DNA of 64,000 nt from Amphiplicatus metriothermophilus (GCF_900199215.1 NZ_FZQA01000001.1:496001-560000), one strand, 5' to 3'; counted from the first letter of the stretch, positions 48,831 through 57,758 are shown. Numbers and translations: made by a program. The notes: generated by a model from the letters alone, not told the origin.

Positions 48831-50165
48831 ATGCGGATCATGCGCAAGCTGAAAGCGCGGCTGCTCGCTTCCGCCGGCCGGCGCGCGGCTTTTGCGGAAG
48901 ACCGCCGCGGCGCGGCCGCGGTGGTGATGGCGATTCTGCTGCCGTTTCTTCTCGCCGGGCTCGCCTTCGGCGCCGAGCTCGGCTTCTGGGAGCTTCAGCG
49001 GCGCAAGGTTCAAAATGCGGCCGACGCGGCCGCGCACGCCGCCGCCACCCAGCTCCGTCAGGGAATCGACGAGGAGGACGACCTGCGCGCCGCGGCCCTC
49101 GCGGTCGCCGAGCTCGGCGGCTACAGGATGGGCGCGGCGGGCATCGCGCTCGAAAACCCGCCGTCTTCCGGCGGCTTCGCCGGCGACAACCAGGCGATCC
49201 TGGTGACGCTCGACCATGTGCAGGATCGCTGGTTTTCCGGCGTCTTCTCGAAAGACCCGGTCGTCTTCACCGTGCGTTCGACGGCGCGCGTGGAAAACGG
49301 CCGGCCCGCCTGCGTGCTGTCGCTCGCTCCGACCGCGCCCGAAGCGATCGCGGCGAAGGGCTCGACCAGCGTCTCGCTCGGCGGATGCGATCTCGCGGCG
49401 AACTCCATCGCGTCGAACGCCGTCGCCCAGCAGGGCTCGGCGACGATCACGGCCGACTGCATCTCGACCGTCGGCGAGACCAGCTTCCAGAATTCGTCCA
49501 ACGTGACTCTGAACGACTGTCCGGCGCCGATCGAGCATGGCCCGCTCACGCCCGACCCCTATCGCGACGTTCCCGAGCCCTCGACGGCAGCCGTTTGTGC
49601 GACAGGCGCGGATAAAAACGCGTTTCTGACCAATCCGCATAAAACGGGGACGCCCCCGCCGACGCTTGACAGCATGACAGGCGCTGTCATCGGCAAAAAG
49701 TTCTGCGGCGGCGGAAACATTCAGGGTACGACCGAGCTTTCTTCCGGCATATACGTTCTCTCTGGCGGGAACTGGAAAGTCAATTCAGGCGCCGTTCTTC
49801 GCGGCGACGGCGTCACGCTTTTTCTGACGGACGGCGCCGCGCTAGACATAAGCGGCGGCGCGACCATCGACCTTTCGGCGCCGAAGACGGGACCATGGTC
49901 CGGTCTTGTCGTCTACTTCGACCGCAACGGCACGCCGGACAGCAAGATCAACGGCGGATCCAACTTCTCCATGGTGGGCGCCGTCTACGGAACGAACACG
50001 CATATCGAGTTTTCCGGCAACACCACCGGCAGCGGACCCGGCGAGTGCACCCAGGTCATCGGCTACACCGTGACCTTCATCGGCAATTCCGGGTTCAACA
50101 CCGACTGCTCAAATTCGGGCACGAAGGAAATCCGCTCCGCTCAGGGCATTCGCATCGTGGAGTAA
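48831..50165 (+). CDS. TadG-like Flp pilus assembly protein 1
   Basis: A 444-aa protein. The N-terminal TadE/TadG motif DRRGAAAVVMAILLPFLLAG forms the single transmembrane helix, followed by GFWELQRRKVQNAADAAAHA. The long extracytoplasmic part has several Cys and a C-terminal VYGTNTHIEFSGN...GECTQVIGYTVTF region. ATG 48831 follows GGGAG; ATG 48840 is also possible. TadG-type proteins assist pilus assembly; no tad secretion ATPase or flp pilin is nearby. Confidence 0.8.
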   Translation: MRIMRKLKARLLASAGRRAAFAEDRRGAAAVVMAILLPFLLAGLAFGAELGFWELQRRKVQNAADAAAHAAATQLRQGIDEEDDLRAAALAVAELGGYRMGAAGIALENPPSSGGFAGDNQAILVTLDHVQDRWFSGVFSKDPVVFTVRSTARVENGRPACVLSLAPTAPEAIAAKGSTSVSLGGCDLAANSIASNAVAQQGSATITADCISTVGETSFQNSSNVTLNDCPAPIEHGPLTPDPYRDVPEPSTAAVCATGADKNAFLTNPHKTGTPPPTLDSMTGAVIGKKFCGGGNIQGTTELSSGIYVLSGGNWKVNSGAVLRGDGVTLFLTDGAALDISGGATIDLSAPKTGPWSGLVVYFDRNGTPDSKINGGSNFSMVGAVYGTNTHIEFSGNTTGSGPGECTQVIGYTVTFIGNSGFNTDCSNSGTKEIRSAQGIRIVE

Positions 50166-50169
50166 GGTC

Positions 50170-50643
50170 ATGTTCGCAGCGCTTTTCCGTCCCGTTCGGC
50201 GGTTTCTCGCCAGCCGGCGCGCGACCTCGGCGACGGAGTTCGCCTTCACCGCGCCCTTCCTGCTCGGCGGCGTGGTCGTGATGACCGATTTCGGTCTCGC
50301 TTTCGGCGAGCAGATGAATCTCGACCAGGCGGTGCGCGCCGGAGCCGAGTTCGTGATGAGCAACGTCACCGACGAGGCGACGATCGAGGAGTTCGTGACG
50401 GCCGCGGCGACGGGCTATTCGAGCGACGCCCCCGAAAACGTCGACAACACGCAGCGCCCGGAGGTCGACGTCATCAAGACCTGCGAATGTCCTGATGCGA
50501 CGGGCGTTCCCTGCGACCAGATCTGCATGGTGAATCTGCGCCCGCCTTCGACCTTCTACGACATCACCGCGACGAAGACCTACCACGCCATGTTCATCCC
50601 GGAATTCACCCTGACCGCGCAGATCCGGGTGCAGGCGCGCTGA
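50170..50643 (+). CDS. TadE-like pseudopilin 1
   Basis: A 157-aa protein with a TadE-type N-terminus (RRATSATEFAFTAPFLLGGV: Glu at the pilin-like position) and MNLDQAVRAGAEFVM, then a Cys-rich segment (CECPDATGVPCDQIC). Starts 4 bp after TadG-like 1. Closely matched by the TadE-like gene at 52517. Confidence 0.8.
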   Translation: MFAALFRPVRRFLASRRATSATEFAFTAPFLLGGVVVMTDFGLAFGEQMNLDQAVRAGAEFVMSNVTDEATIEEFVTAAATGYSSDAPENVDNTQRPEVDVIKTCECPDATGVPCDQICMVNLRPPSTFYDITATKTYHAMFIPEFTLTAQIRVQAR

Positions 50644-50659
50644 CAGAGGAGGCGGATCG

Positions 50660-51064
50660 ATGAGGCGCTTGCGCGCGCGCAGGTTCGCGAAGTCGAAAAA
50701 AGGCGCGACGGCGGTCGAGTTCGCGCTCGTCTCGCCGCTGATTTTCGCCGCCGTTCTCGGCACGTTCGAGGTCGGCCGCGCGCTTTATGAGCGCAACCGG
50801 GTGAGCGCGGCTTGCGCGGCCGGCGCGCGCGCGGTCACCATCAACGGCGCCGCGGCCGAAAGCGCCATCGAGGCGGCGGTGCGCGCGAAATATCACGATG
50901 CGGAGCAGGAAGACGTTGCGATCGATCTCACGGACGAGACGATCTCCGGCGCCGCCTTCAAGCGGATCGAGGTGCGTTACGAGCACGATCTGCTCATCAA
51001 GTTCGGCAAGGGCGTGAGCGGCTTCACCTTCACGGCGGTCCGCTACGCGCCGGCCACGAGCTGA
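50660..51064 (+). CDS. TadE-like pseudopilin 2
   Basis: A 134-aa protein with the clearest TadE motif: KKGATAVEFALVSPLIFAAV, then GTFEVGRALYERNRVSAACAAGARA. No Cys cluster, unlike the other two TadE-like proteins. Probably co-transcribed with the preceding genes. Confidence 0.82.
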   Translation: MRRLRARRFAKSKKGATAVEFALVSPLIFAAVLGTFEVGRALYERNRVSAACAAGARAVTINGAAAESAIEAAVRAKYHDAEQEDVAIDLTDETISGAAFKRIEVRYEHDLLIKFGKGVSGFTFTAVRYAPATS

Positions 51065-51171
51065 CTAAAATTTACGACGAATTTTCATCAAGTTTCTAAA
51101 CGGTTCCGCAACGCCGACCCGGCGATGATCCCGATCCTGCGACGGCGGCTTGGAACAGGCGGGCGTTGGCC

Positions 51172-52512
51172 ATGATCAGGGGGCGGCATAGAGGGAAGGG
51201 CGCCGGCGGCGCGCGCGCGGCGGGCTCCGCTGCGACGGCGCGTCCCGCAGATGCGATTCTCGGCCCGGTCCGCGCCTTTCTCGCCGACCGGCGCGGAGGA
51301 GCGGCGATCGTCATGGTTCTGACGTTGCCGGTGCTGTTCGCGGGCCTCGCCTTCGGGGCGGAGTTCAGCCACTGGCAGGCGATGAGCCGGCGCGTGCAGA
51401 ACGCCGCCGACATGGCCGCCCATTCGGCGGTGATGCAGATGCGGGCCGGCGTCGCGGACGAAGAGGAAATCCGGCGCGTCGCCCATGCGGTTGCGCGCGC
51501 CAGCGGGTTTCAGGGCGACGAGACGGCGCTCGCCCTCGCCATTCCCCCCGCCGCAGGCCCTTACGCCGGCGCGGCGATGACAGTCGAGGCGCGGCTCGTC
51601 CAGACTACGCCGCGCCGGTTCAGCGGGTTCTTCTTCAAGGAGCCCATGAAGATCGAGGCGCGCGCCACCGCGAGCCTCGTCGGCGGCCGGCCCGCCTGCG
51701 TGCTCGCGCTTCATCCGACAGCGGACGGCGCGGTGGCGCTCGGCGGTGCGGCGGACGTGACGCTTTCCGCCTGCGACGTGGCGGCCAATTCGCGTTCGCC
51801 CGACTCTGTTCAGGTCACGGGCGCAGGGGCTCGGCTGAAGGCGGCCTGCGTGACGACCGCGGGAGGCGTCGACGACCATCACGGCGCCATTCTCTATACG
51901 GATTGCGCCGCGCCGCTGGAAAACGGTCCTTATACGGCCGACCCGTACGAAGACCTGCCGGCGCCGGCGACAGGCGCCTGCGCGCCCTTTTCGAGCTTTC
52001 TCGCCGGCGGCAAGACCGCCGCCCCCGCGCCGGGCTGCTATCAGGTTCCCGCGGGCGTAAGCGTGGTGAACAAGGACGTTTCGCTGTCGGCGGGCGTTTA
52101 CGTGTTCGACGGGCCTGGGAAGATCCGCTTCAACGGCAAGGCGGCTATGACGGGCGAGGGCGTCATGCTGCACTTCGCGGGCGGCGCGTCGGTCGAGGTG
52201 AGCGGCGATTACGCGCTCGACATCGCGGCGCCGGAGAGCGGAGCCTATGCGGGGGTGGCGATCTTCGCCGCGCGCGACAGCGCAGGAACGCTTGCGCTGA
52301 CCGGCGATTCGGGCGTCGCCGTCGCCGGCGCGATCTACGCGCCCGCCGCCGACGTCGGCTATACCGGCTCGGCCGCGCACGGGCCGGGCGAGTGCGTGCG
52401 GATCGTCGCCTCGACCGTGACGTTCTGGGGCGCGGCGTCGATCGACGGCGACTGCGACGCGCCGGGCTTGCGCCCGATCATGACCGCCCAGATAGTCCGC
52501 GTGGTGGGGTGA
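51172..52512 (+). CDS. TadG-like Flp pilus assembly protein 2 (paralogue)
   Basis: A 446-aa paralogue of TadG-like 1: DRRGGAAIVMVLTLPVLFAG helix, then SHWQAMSRRVQNAADMAAHS, an NGRPACVLxL-type segment (GGRPACVLALHPTA), and a C-terminal GAIYAPAADVGYTG...GECVRIVASTVTF. ATG 51172 was chosen; TTG 51166 is an alternative. An AT-rich leader (51063-51110) precedes it, suggesting its own promoter. Confidence 0.8.
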   Translation: MIRGRHRGKGAGGARAAGSAATARPADAILGPVRAFLADRRGGAAIVMVLTLPVLFAGLAFGAEFSHWQAMSRRVQNAADMAAHSAVMQMRAGVADEEEIRRVAHAVARASGFQGDETALALAIPPAAGPYAGAAMTVEARLVQTTPRRFSGFFFKEPMKIEARATASLVGGRPACVLALHPTADGAVALGGAADVTLSACDVAANSRSPDSVQVTGAGARLKAACVTTAGGVDDHHGAILYTDCAAPLENGPYTADPYEDLPAPATGACAPFSSFLAGGKTAAPAPGCYQVPAGVSVVNKDVSLSAGVYVFDGPGKIRFNGKAAMTGEGVMLHFAGGASVEVSGDYALDIAAPESGAYAGVAIFAARDSAGTLALTGDSGVAVAGAIYAPAADVGYTGSAAHGPGECVRIVASTVTFWGAASIDGDCDAPGLRPIMTAQIVRVVG

Positions 52513-52516
52513 GTCG

Positions 52517-52990
52517 ATGAGGCGCACACGGATATTCAGCAGGGCAAAGGCTTTCGGCGGCGATCGTCGCGGGGGCGCCGCGCTCGAATTCGCGCTCGTC
52601 GCGCCGTCGCTGGCCTTCGCGCTCGCGGTGACGGTCGATCTCGGCCTCGCCTATAACGAGCAGATGACGCTCGACCATGCGGTGCGCGCGGGCGCGGAGT
52701 TCGCCGCGACCGGCGTCGCGGACAAGGATACGCTCGAGAAGCTCGTAATCGCCGCCGCGATCGGCCATGTCGGCGAGGCGCCTTACGAGGTGCGCAAGGC
52801 CGCGCCCGCCGTCGAGGTGATCGAGGTCTGCCGCTGCCCGGGTCAGGAGACCGAGGTCGCCTGCACGACGACCTGCCCTGGCCTGACGCGCCCGTCGCTC
52901 TTTTATACCCTCGAGGCGCGCAAGACCTATGACGCGCTGTTCTTCGCCGATCGCGAGCTTGGCGCGGCGATTCAGGTCCAGGTCCGCTGA
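52517..52990 (+). CDS. TadE-like pseudopilin 3 (paralogue of 1)
   Basis: A 157-aa protein, the same length as TadE-like 1. DRRGGAALEFALVAPSLAFA motif, MTLDHAVRAGAEFAA and a matching Cys segment (CRCPGQETEVACTTTC). Starts 4 bp after TadG-like 2, the same spacing as in the first pair, which supports a tandem duplication of the TadG-TadE unit. Confidence 0.8.
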   Translation: MRRTRIFSRAKAFGGDRRGGAALEFALVAPSLAFALAVTVDLGLAYNEQMTLDHAVRAGAEFAATGVADKDTLEKLVIAAAIGHVGEAPYEVRKAAPAVEVIEVCRCPGQETEVACTTTCPGLTRPSLFYTLEARKTYDALFFADRELGAAIQVQVR

Positions 52991-53160
52991 CGGCGCCTGC
53001 CGGCGGCGGCGGCGCAGGGCGCTTGCACAACGTAAAGGAGAATTTTTACGTAAAATATCAATAAAAGTTCATTTTAACCATAACAAAGGATTGACCGAAG
53101 TCATGATTTTCGAATTAATGCCGGCCGGCAGGTCACATACGTTTTGGGGGAATTCGCGTC

Positions 53161-53817
53161 ATGCGTAACGCCGTATTTCGCGCCGCCGCCGCGGCCGCTT
53201 TCGCCTTTTCGCTCGGGGCTGCGGCCGAGGCCGCGACCTTCAACATCGGCTCGACGTCCGGCGCGACCAGCGTGCCCGGCGGCTACCAGTTCTCCGTCGA
53301 CGGCGTCACGCTGACCGTCACGGCGGGAATTTTCGACTCGTCCGGCGTCGTCACGCCCGGCGGCAACGGCGCGCGTCCGGTGATTTATGATTGCTGCGGC
53401 ATGGGCGTGTCGCATGACACGGACGGTCAGCACACGGTCGACGGCTCGGGCCTCATGGAAGTGGTCATCTTCGCCTTCGACAAGCCGGTGACCGTTGATT
53501 GGGTGAAATTCGGCTATTTCGGCAGCGACGACGATTTTGAATTTTTCGCCGACAGCGACAATGACGGCGCGCTCGATTGGCTGTTCTCCGACATCGACAT
53601 TCCCTGGGACGGCTGGTTCGCGCTGTCGTCGATCTGGTCGACGGCCGGAACGATCTTCGGTATCGGCGCGGACCATTACAGCGACACGTTCAAGCTGAAG
53701 AAGCTCATCGTCACCGAAGCGCCGGAGATTCCGCTGCCGGCCGCCGCGCCGCTGTTTCTGGCCGGCCTCGCCGGGCTCGGCCTGGCGCGCCGGCGCAGGG
53801 CGCGCGCCGCGGCTTGA
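53161..53817 (+). CDS. Secreted protein with VPLPA-CTERM-type sorting signal
   Basis: A 218-aa protein with a signal peptide (ending AAAEA-AT), a mature domain rich in Gly, Asp and aromatic residues, and a C-terminal signal: IPLPAAAPLFLAGLAGLGLA followed by RRRRARA. This is the PEP/VPLPA-CTERM architecture recognised by exosortases. An AT-rich leader of about 100 bp precedes it. No exosortase is in the window. Confidence 0.8.
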   Translation: MRNAVFRAAAAAAFAFSLGAAAEAATFNIGSTSGATSVPGGYQFSVDGVTLTVTAGIFDSSGVVTPGGNGARPVIYDCCGMGVSHDTDGQHTVDGSGLMEVVIFAFDKPVTVDWVKFGYFGSDDDFEFFADSDNDGALDWLFSDIDIPWDGWFALSSIWSTAGTIFGIGADHYSDTFKLKKLIVTEAPEIPLPAAAPLFLAGLAGLGLARRRRARAAA

Positions 53818-53852
53818 GGCGAAAGCCTTTCGCCCCCGTATAGTACGGAAAG

Positions 53853-53877
53853 CGGGCGGCCCGGGGCCGCCCGTTTT
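53853..53877 (+). terminator. Rho-independent terminator after the VPLPA-CTERM gene
   Basis: CGGGCGGCC-CGG-GGCCGCCCG gives a 9-bp GC stem with a 3-base loop, followed by TTTT. It closes the inserted block before hslU. Confidence 0.7.
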
Positions 53878-53951
53878 CGCCTGCGCCTTTTCCCGGCCGC
53901 GCTGATCGCCTACATGGAACGCGTTCTTGGCCTTCGCGTCCCAAAGGAAAA

Positions 53952-55271
53952 ATGAGCGATTTTTCTCCCCGCGAAATCGTCTCCGAGCTCGACCGGTTCA
54001 TCGTCGGCCAGGCCGCGGCCAAGCGCGCCGTGGCCATCGCCCTCAGGAACCGCTGGCGCCGCCGCCAGGTCGAAGGCCCGATGCGCGAGGAGATCACGCC
54101 GAAGAACATCCTCATGATCGGGCCCACCGGCGTGGGCAAGACCGAGATTTCGCGCCGTCTGGCGAAGCTCGCCGGCGCGCCCTTCCTAAAGGTCGAGGCG
54201 ACCAAGTTCACCGAGGTCGGCTATGTCGGGCGCGACGTCGATTCCATCGTGCGCGATCTCGTCGAGATCGCCGTCGGCATGGTGCGCGAGAAAAAGCGCG
54301 CCGAGGTGCGCGCGCCCGCCCATCGCGCGGCCGAAGAGCGGGTGCTGACCGCGCTCGTGGGGGACGGGGCGGGCGAGAAGACCCGCGCAGCCTTTCTTGA
54401 AAAGCTGCGTTCGGGAGCGCTCGACGATCGCGAGATCGAGCTCGACCTGCGCGAGGGCGCGGCGGGCGCGCCGATGATCGAAATTCCGGGCATGCCCGGC
54501 GCGCAGGTCGGCATGGTCAATCTTTCCGACATTCTCGGCAAGGCGTTCGGGGCCGGCCCGCGCAAGCGGCGCAAGCTGCGCGTGGCGGACGCCTACGAGC
54601 CGCTGATCGCCGAGGAGTCCGACAAGCTCGTCGACGAGGACGCGATCGTGCGCGAGGCGCTCGCCCTCGCCCAGAACGACGGCATCGTCTTCCTCGACGA
54701 GATCGACAAGATCGCCCGCGGGCGCGAGGCCGGCCGGGCCGGCGGCGCCGACGTCAGCCGCGAAGGCGTGCAGCGCGATCTTCTGCCCCTCATCGAGGGG
54801 GCGACGGTGGCCACCAAATACGGGCCGGTGAAGACCGACCATATCCTGTTCATCGCCTCGGGCGCCTTTCACCTGTCGAAGCCCTCGGATCTTCTGCCCG
54901 AGCTGCAGGGCCGCCTGCCGATCCGGGTCGAGCTCGACGCGCTCACCCGCGACGACTTCCGGCGCATCCTGACCGAGACCGAGGCGAGCCTGCCGCGCCA
55001 GTATCAGGCCCTGATGGCCACCGAAGGGGTGACGCTGGTCTTCGAGGAGTCGGCCATCGACGCCATCGCCGACGCCGCGGCGGCCGTGAACGCCAGCATC
55101 GAGAATATCGGCGCGCGCCGGCTGGCCACCATCATGGAGACCGTGCTCGAGGAGATTTCCTTCACCGGCGCCGACCGGGCCGGCGAGACCGTGACCGTCG
55201 ACGCGGCCTATGTCGAGGCCCGCCTCGGCCCCGTCGCCCGCGACGCGGACCTGTCGAAATACGTGCTTTAG
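53952..55271 (+). CDS. hslU: ATP-dependent protease ATPase subunit HslU
   Basis: A 439-aa AAA+ unfoldase partner of HslV. Walker [35 protein letters not shown] (pore loop) and Walker [14 protein letters not shown]. The C-terminus ends DADLSKYVL, matching the tail that docks into HslV. Separated from hslV by the 5.4-kb block. Confidence 0.97.
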   Translation: MSDFSPREIVSELDRFIVGQAAAKRAVAIALRNRWRRRQVEGPMREEITPKNILMIGPTGVGKTEISRRLAKLAGAPFLKVEATKFTEVGYVGRDVDSIVRDLVEIAVGMVREKKRAEVRAPAHRAAEERVLTALVGDGAGEKTRAAFLEKLRSGALDDREIELDLREGAAGAPMIEIPGMPGAQVGMVNLSDILGKAFGAGPRKRRKLRVADAYEPLIAEESDKLVDEDAIVREALALAQNDGIVFLDEIDKIARGREAGRAGGADVSREGVQRDLLPLIEGATVATKYGPVKTDHILFIASGAFHLSKPSDLLPELQGRLPIRVELDALTRDDFRRILTETEASLPRQYQALMATEGVTLVFEESAIDAIADAAAAVNASIENIGARRLATIMETVLEEISFTGADRAGETVTVDAAYVEARLGPVARDADLSKYVL

Positions 55272-55341
55272 AGGGCGAAACGCGATGATCGCCCGGCCGC
55301 GCGGCCTTGGCAGGGTCGGTTCGCCCGCCCTTTCGGATTCG

Positions 55342-55356
55342 TTAAAGGCGCGTTAA
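55342..55356. promoter_or_regulatory. CtrA-type binding site upstream of the PheA-like membrane gene
   Basis: TTAAAGGCGCGTTAA is an exact TTAA-N7-TTAA. A GATTC (GANTC) CcrM site at 55336-55340 lies directly beside it. The pair is 58 bp before the start of the next gene. Confidence 0.6.
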
Positions 55357-55413
55357 TCTGGGCCGCTTGGCGGGGAGCCCCGGCGGGGCAGGGGAGTCTT
55401 CAGGGGAAGCGGT

Positions 55414-57036
55414 ATGGCGGACGGCGGCACGACAGTCTCGAAGGCGCGCGCGCCCCGCATCGCCTATTCCGGCGAGGAATTCGGCTTCGGCTATCAGGCG
55501 AGCGAGCTGTTCGAGCGCGCGGCCCGGCGCTACGGCCCCTGCGACGGCGGCTGGAAGCGCCTCGTTTACGACCAGGAGTTCGAAGACATCAGCCGCGCGG
55601 CGAGCCGGCGTTACGATTTCTCGCGCGTCCAGCGCCTTCCCTTGCGCGCCAAGGAGCAGGCGCTGCTGGCGGTCAAGCAGGGCACGGCGGATTTCGCCGT
55701 GGTGCCGTATTACTCGCCCTATGCCGGCTACGACTTCGAGACCCTGCGCGCGCTGTCGAGCCTGTTCGGGCTCATGGCCGTCGAGCAGTATGAGGCGACC
55801 GACCAGCTTTGCCTTGCCGTCTATGAGCCGCAGGTGCTCGATCTCATCCAGTCGGCCCATCCCGGCTCCGGCCTGTCGGCGCTCTTGAAGAAAGAGCGGG
55901 CGAGCTGGGGCGGCTATAACGCGCGCCCGGAAGAACGCAACCCGTCGGTGCACGAATCGGGCGATCAGTATCGCGCCGGCCTGGTGATCGACCAGTCCGC
56001 GCAGCTGATGCTCCGCGACCGGATCGACACCGTCTTCGCCGGGCCCGAGGCCGCCCGTCGCTGCAAGTCGAAGCTCGACGGACTGCGTGCGGCTGGGGTC
56101 GAGGTGATCGAGACGCTGCGCTCGGTCGAGCCGCATCGGGAGATGGCGCGGCTCGCGCGCGCGGCGCTCAACCAGAACCGGCAGACGAACACCTTTTACG
56201 ATCCGCGCGACGGCAAGACCCATTTCGTCTCGACCATGACCGCGGACCCGCAAGCGTCCCGGCTCTACGGCGTCATCCTGCCCTTCCAGGTGGCCATGAT
56301 GTCGCAGGAGTTCACCATCATCGATCCGGAGATCGAGGACGCCGAGCCCGCCAAGACCCGCTTCTTCGTGGTCGGCGTGGCGCCGGACGAGACGCTCACC
56401 GACGACGCCTACAAGACCACCGACGCCAAGACCCGCTACTGGATGCGCCGGCTGCGCCGGGTCGCGCATGAGGCTGAGCGCCGCGCCGCCGGCGGCGACG
56501 AAAAGGGGGGCGAGCCCGATCCGGGCGTGCGGGTGATGTTGCGCTTCCATCGCGCCGGCGCGGCGGCCTCCATCGGCGACGTTGAGGACTTCCTGCGCAA
56601 TTTCGGCGTGCGCCATGCGGTCGCCCGCATCGACGAGGACAGCGAGCGCGACAATCCGGCGGCGATGGTGCTCGACGTCGAGTTCTCCCTCGCCGATTTC
56701 GAAGGGGATTTCGCCTATGCGGGCCCCTTCGCCGCGATGGGAAGCTGGTTCGCGCGCCGCTTCGGCGGTTCGGTGGCGAACGGCGCGCTGAAGCGCGCCT
56801 TCCAGCGCTGGAAAAACCGCGGCGTCACGGTGCTCGCCGCCGTCCCCTATGTCACGCCGCAATTGCCGAAGCACAAGCGGCGCACCTGGTATGGCGACGC
56901 GTTGCGGGCCTGGGCTTGGGACTTCGCCGAGACGATGTTCATCCGCCTGTCGCGCATCCTGCTCATCTACGTGCTGCCGGCCGCCGCGCTCGGCCTCGTC
57001 GGCCTCGCGATCTGGCTGCAATATTTCCGCGGCTGA
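55414..57036 (+). CDS. Membrane-anchored prephenate dehydratase-like protein
   Basis: A 540-aa protein that I could not assign to a named family. Its order of motifs follows prephenate dehydratase: PRIAYSGEEFGFGYQ, AVKQGTADFAVVPYYSPYAG (the position of the usual PIENSxxG), then KTRFFVVG (the catalytic TRF position), then an ACT-like segment RVMLRFHRAGAAASIGDVED with LDVEFSLADFEGD. The PIEN residues are changed to PYYS, so PDT activity is doubtful. A C-terminal transmembrane helix (ILLIYVLPAAALGLVGLAIW) anchors it. About 540 aa against 280-390 for PheA proteins. Sits behind a CtrA-type box. Confidence 0.6.
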   Translation: MADGGTTVSKARAPRIAYSGEEFGFGYQASELFERAARRYGPCDGGWKRLVYDQEFEDISRAASRRYDFSRVQRLPLRAKEQALLAVKQGTADFAVVPYYSPYAGYDFETLRALSSLFGLMAVEQYEATDQLCLAVYEPQVLDLIQSAHPGSGLSALLKKERASWGGYNARPEERNPSVHESGDQYRAGLVIDQSAQLMLRDRIDTVFAGPEAARRCKSKLDGLRAAGVEVIETLRSVEPHREMARLARAALNQNRQTNTFYDPRDGKTHFVSTMTADPQASRLYGVILPFQVAMMSQEFTIIDPEIEDAEPAKTRFFVVGVAPDETLTDDAYKTTDAKTRYWMRRLRRVAHEAERRAAGGDEKGGEPDPGVRVMLRFHRAGAAASIGDVEDFLRNFGVRHAVARIDEDSERDNPAAMVLDVEFSLADFEGDFAYAGPFAAMGSWFARRFGGSVANGALKRAFQRWKNRGVTVLAAVPYVTPQLPKHKRRTWYGDALRAWAWDFAETMFIRLSRILLIYVLPAAALGLVGLAIWLQYFRG

Positions 57037-57087
57037 TCGCGTTGTTGACCAGCTTGACCAATTGATCGGCGGCGCCTGCTTCATGTC

Positions 57088-57348
57088 ATGACCAAGCAGG
57101 TCAATCTCTCCGAGGCGAAAACGCGCCTGTCGCAGCTTGTCGATGAAGCCGCAGCCGGCGAGGAGATCGTCATCGCCAAGAACGGCGCGCCGCGCGCCGT
57201 CCTGAAACCGCTGCCCGAAGCCGCGCAGAAAAAGCGGGTCTTCGGCCTGTGGAAAGGCGAAGCGCGGTTGCCGACGGCGGAAGAATGGGCCGAGATGGAT
57301 CGCGACGTCCTTGAACTTTTCGGGGTAAAGAACGACGGGCGGGCGTGA
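57088..57348 (+). CDS. Phd/YefM-type antitoxin
   Basis: An 86-aa antitoxin: VNLSEAKTRLSQLVDEAAAG and EEIVIAKNGAPRAVLKPL is the Phd/YefM DNA-binding fold; the C-terminal part would bind the toxin. Its stop overlaps the toxin GTG start (GTGA), the usual coupled layout. Confidence 0.9.
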   Translation: MTKQVNLSEAKTRLSQLVDEAAAGEEIVIAKNGAPRAVLKPLPEAAQKKRVFGLWKGEARLPTAEEWAEMDRDVLELFGVKNDGRA

Positions 57349-57752
57349 GCGGCGTTCTTCTCGGCACGCATGTTTTTCTCCGCCTTCTCGAGGCGCCGGA
57401 GGAACTGGAGGATGCGCTCCTGTCCCGCCTGGCGGACCCGGCCGAACGTCTCCTCCTGAGCGCGGCGTCGGTGTGGGAAATCTGCATCAAGGCGAACCTG
57501 AGCAAGCTGGCGCTGCCGGCGCGCGTCGCCGCCGATCCGGATGCGGGGTTTCGCGACGCGCTCGGGGCGGCCGGGATCAATTTTCTTCCGATCGAGCTGC
57601 ATCATGCCGCTGCTATCTTGCAGCTGCCGCCGCATCATCGCGACCCGTTCGACCGGATGCTCATCGCGCAGGCGCTTACGGACAATCTCGTGCTGGCCAG
57701 CGCAGACGGCGCGTTCGCGCGCTATAAGGGACTGAAGCTCCTGCGCGCGTGA
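57345..57752 (+). CDS. PIN-domain (VapC-type) toxin lacking the first catalytic Asp
   Basis: A 135-aa PIN protein. SAASVWEICIK (Glu), HHRDPFDRMLIAQA (Asp) and LVLASADGAFARY (Asp) match VapC motifs. The N-terminal motif, normally LLDTHxLL, reads VLLGTHVFL: Gly (GGC) replaces the first metal-binding Asp (GAC), a single-base change. Ribonuclease activity is therefore probably lost or reduced. Starts with GTG. Confidence 0.85.
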   Translation: MSGVLLGTHVFLRLLEAPEELEDALLSRLADPAERLLLSAASVWEICIKANLSKLALPARVAADPDAGFRDALGAAGINFLPIELHHAAAILQLPPHHRDPFDRMLIAQALTDNLVLASADGAFARYKGLKLLRA

Positions 57753-57758
57753 AAGCCG

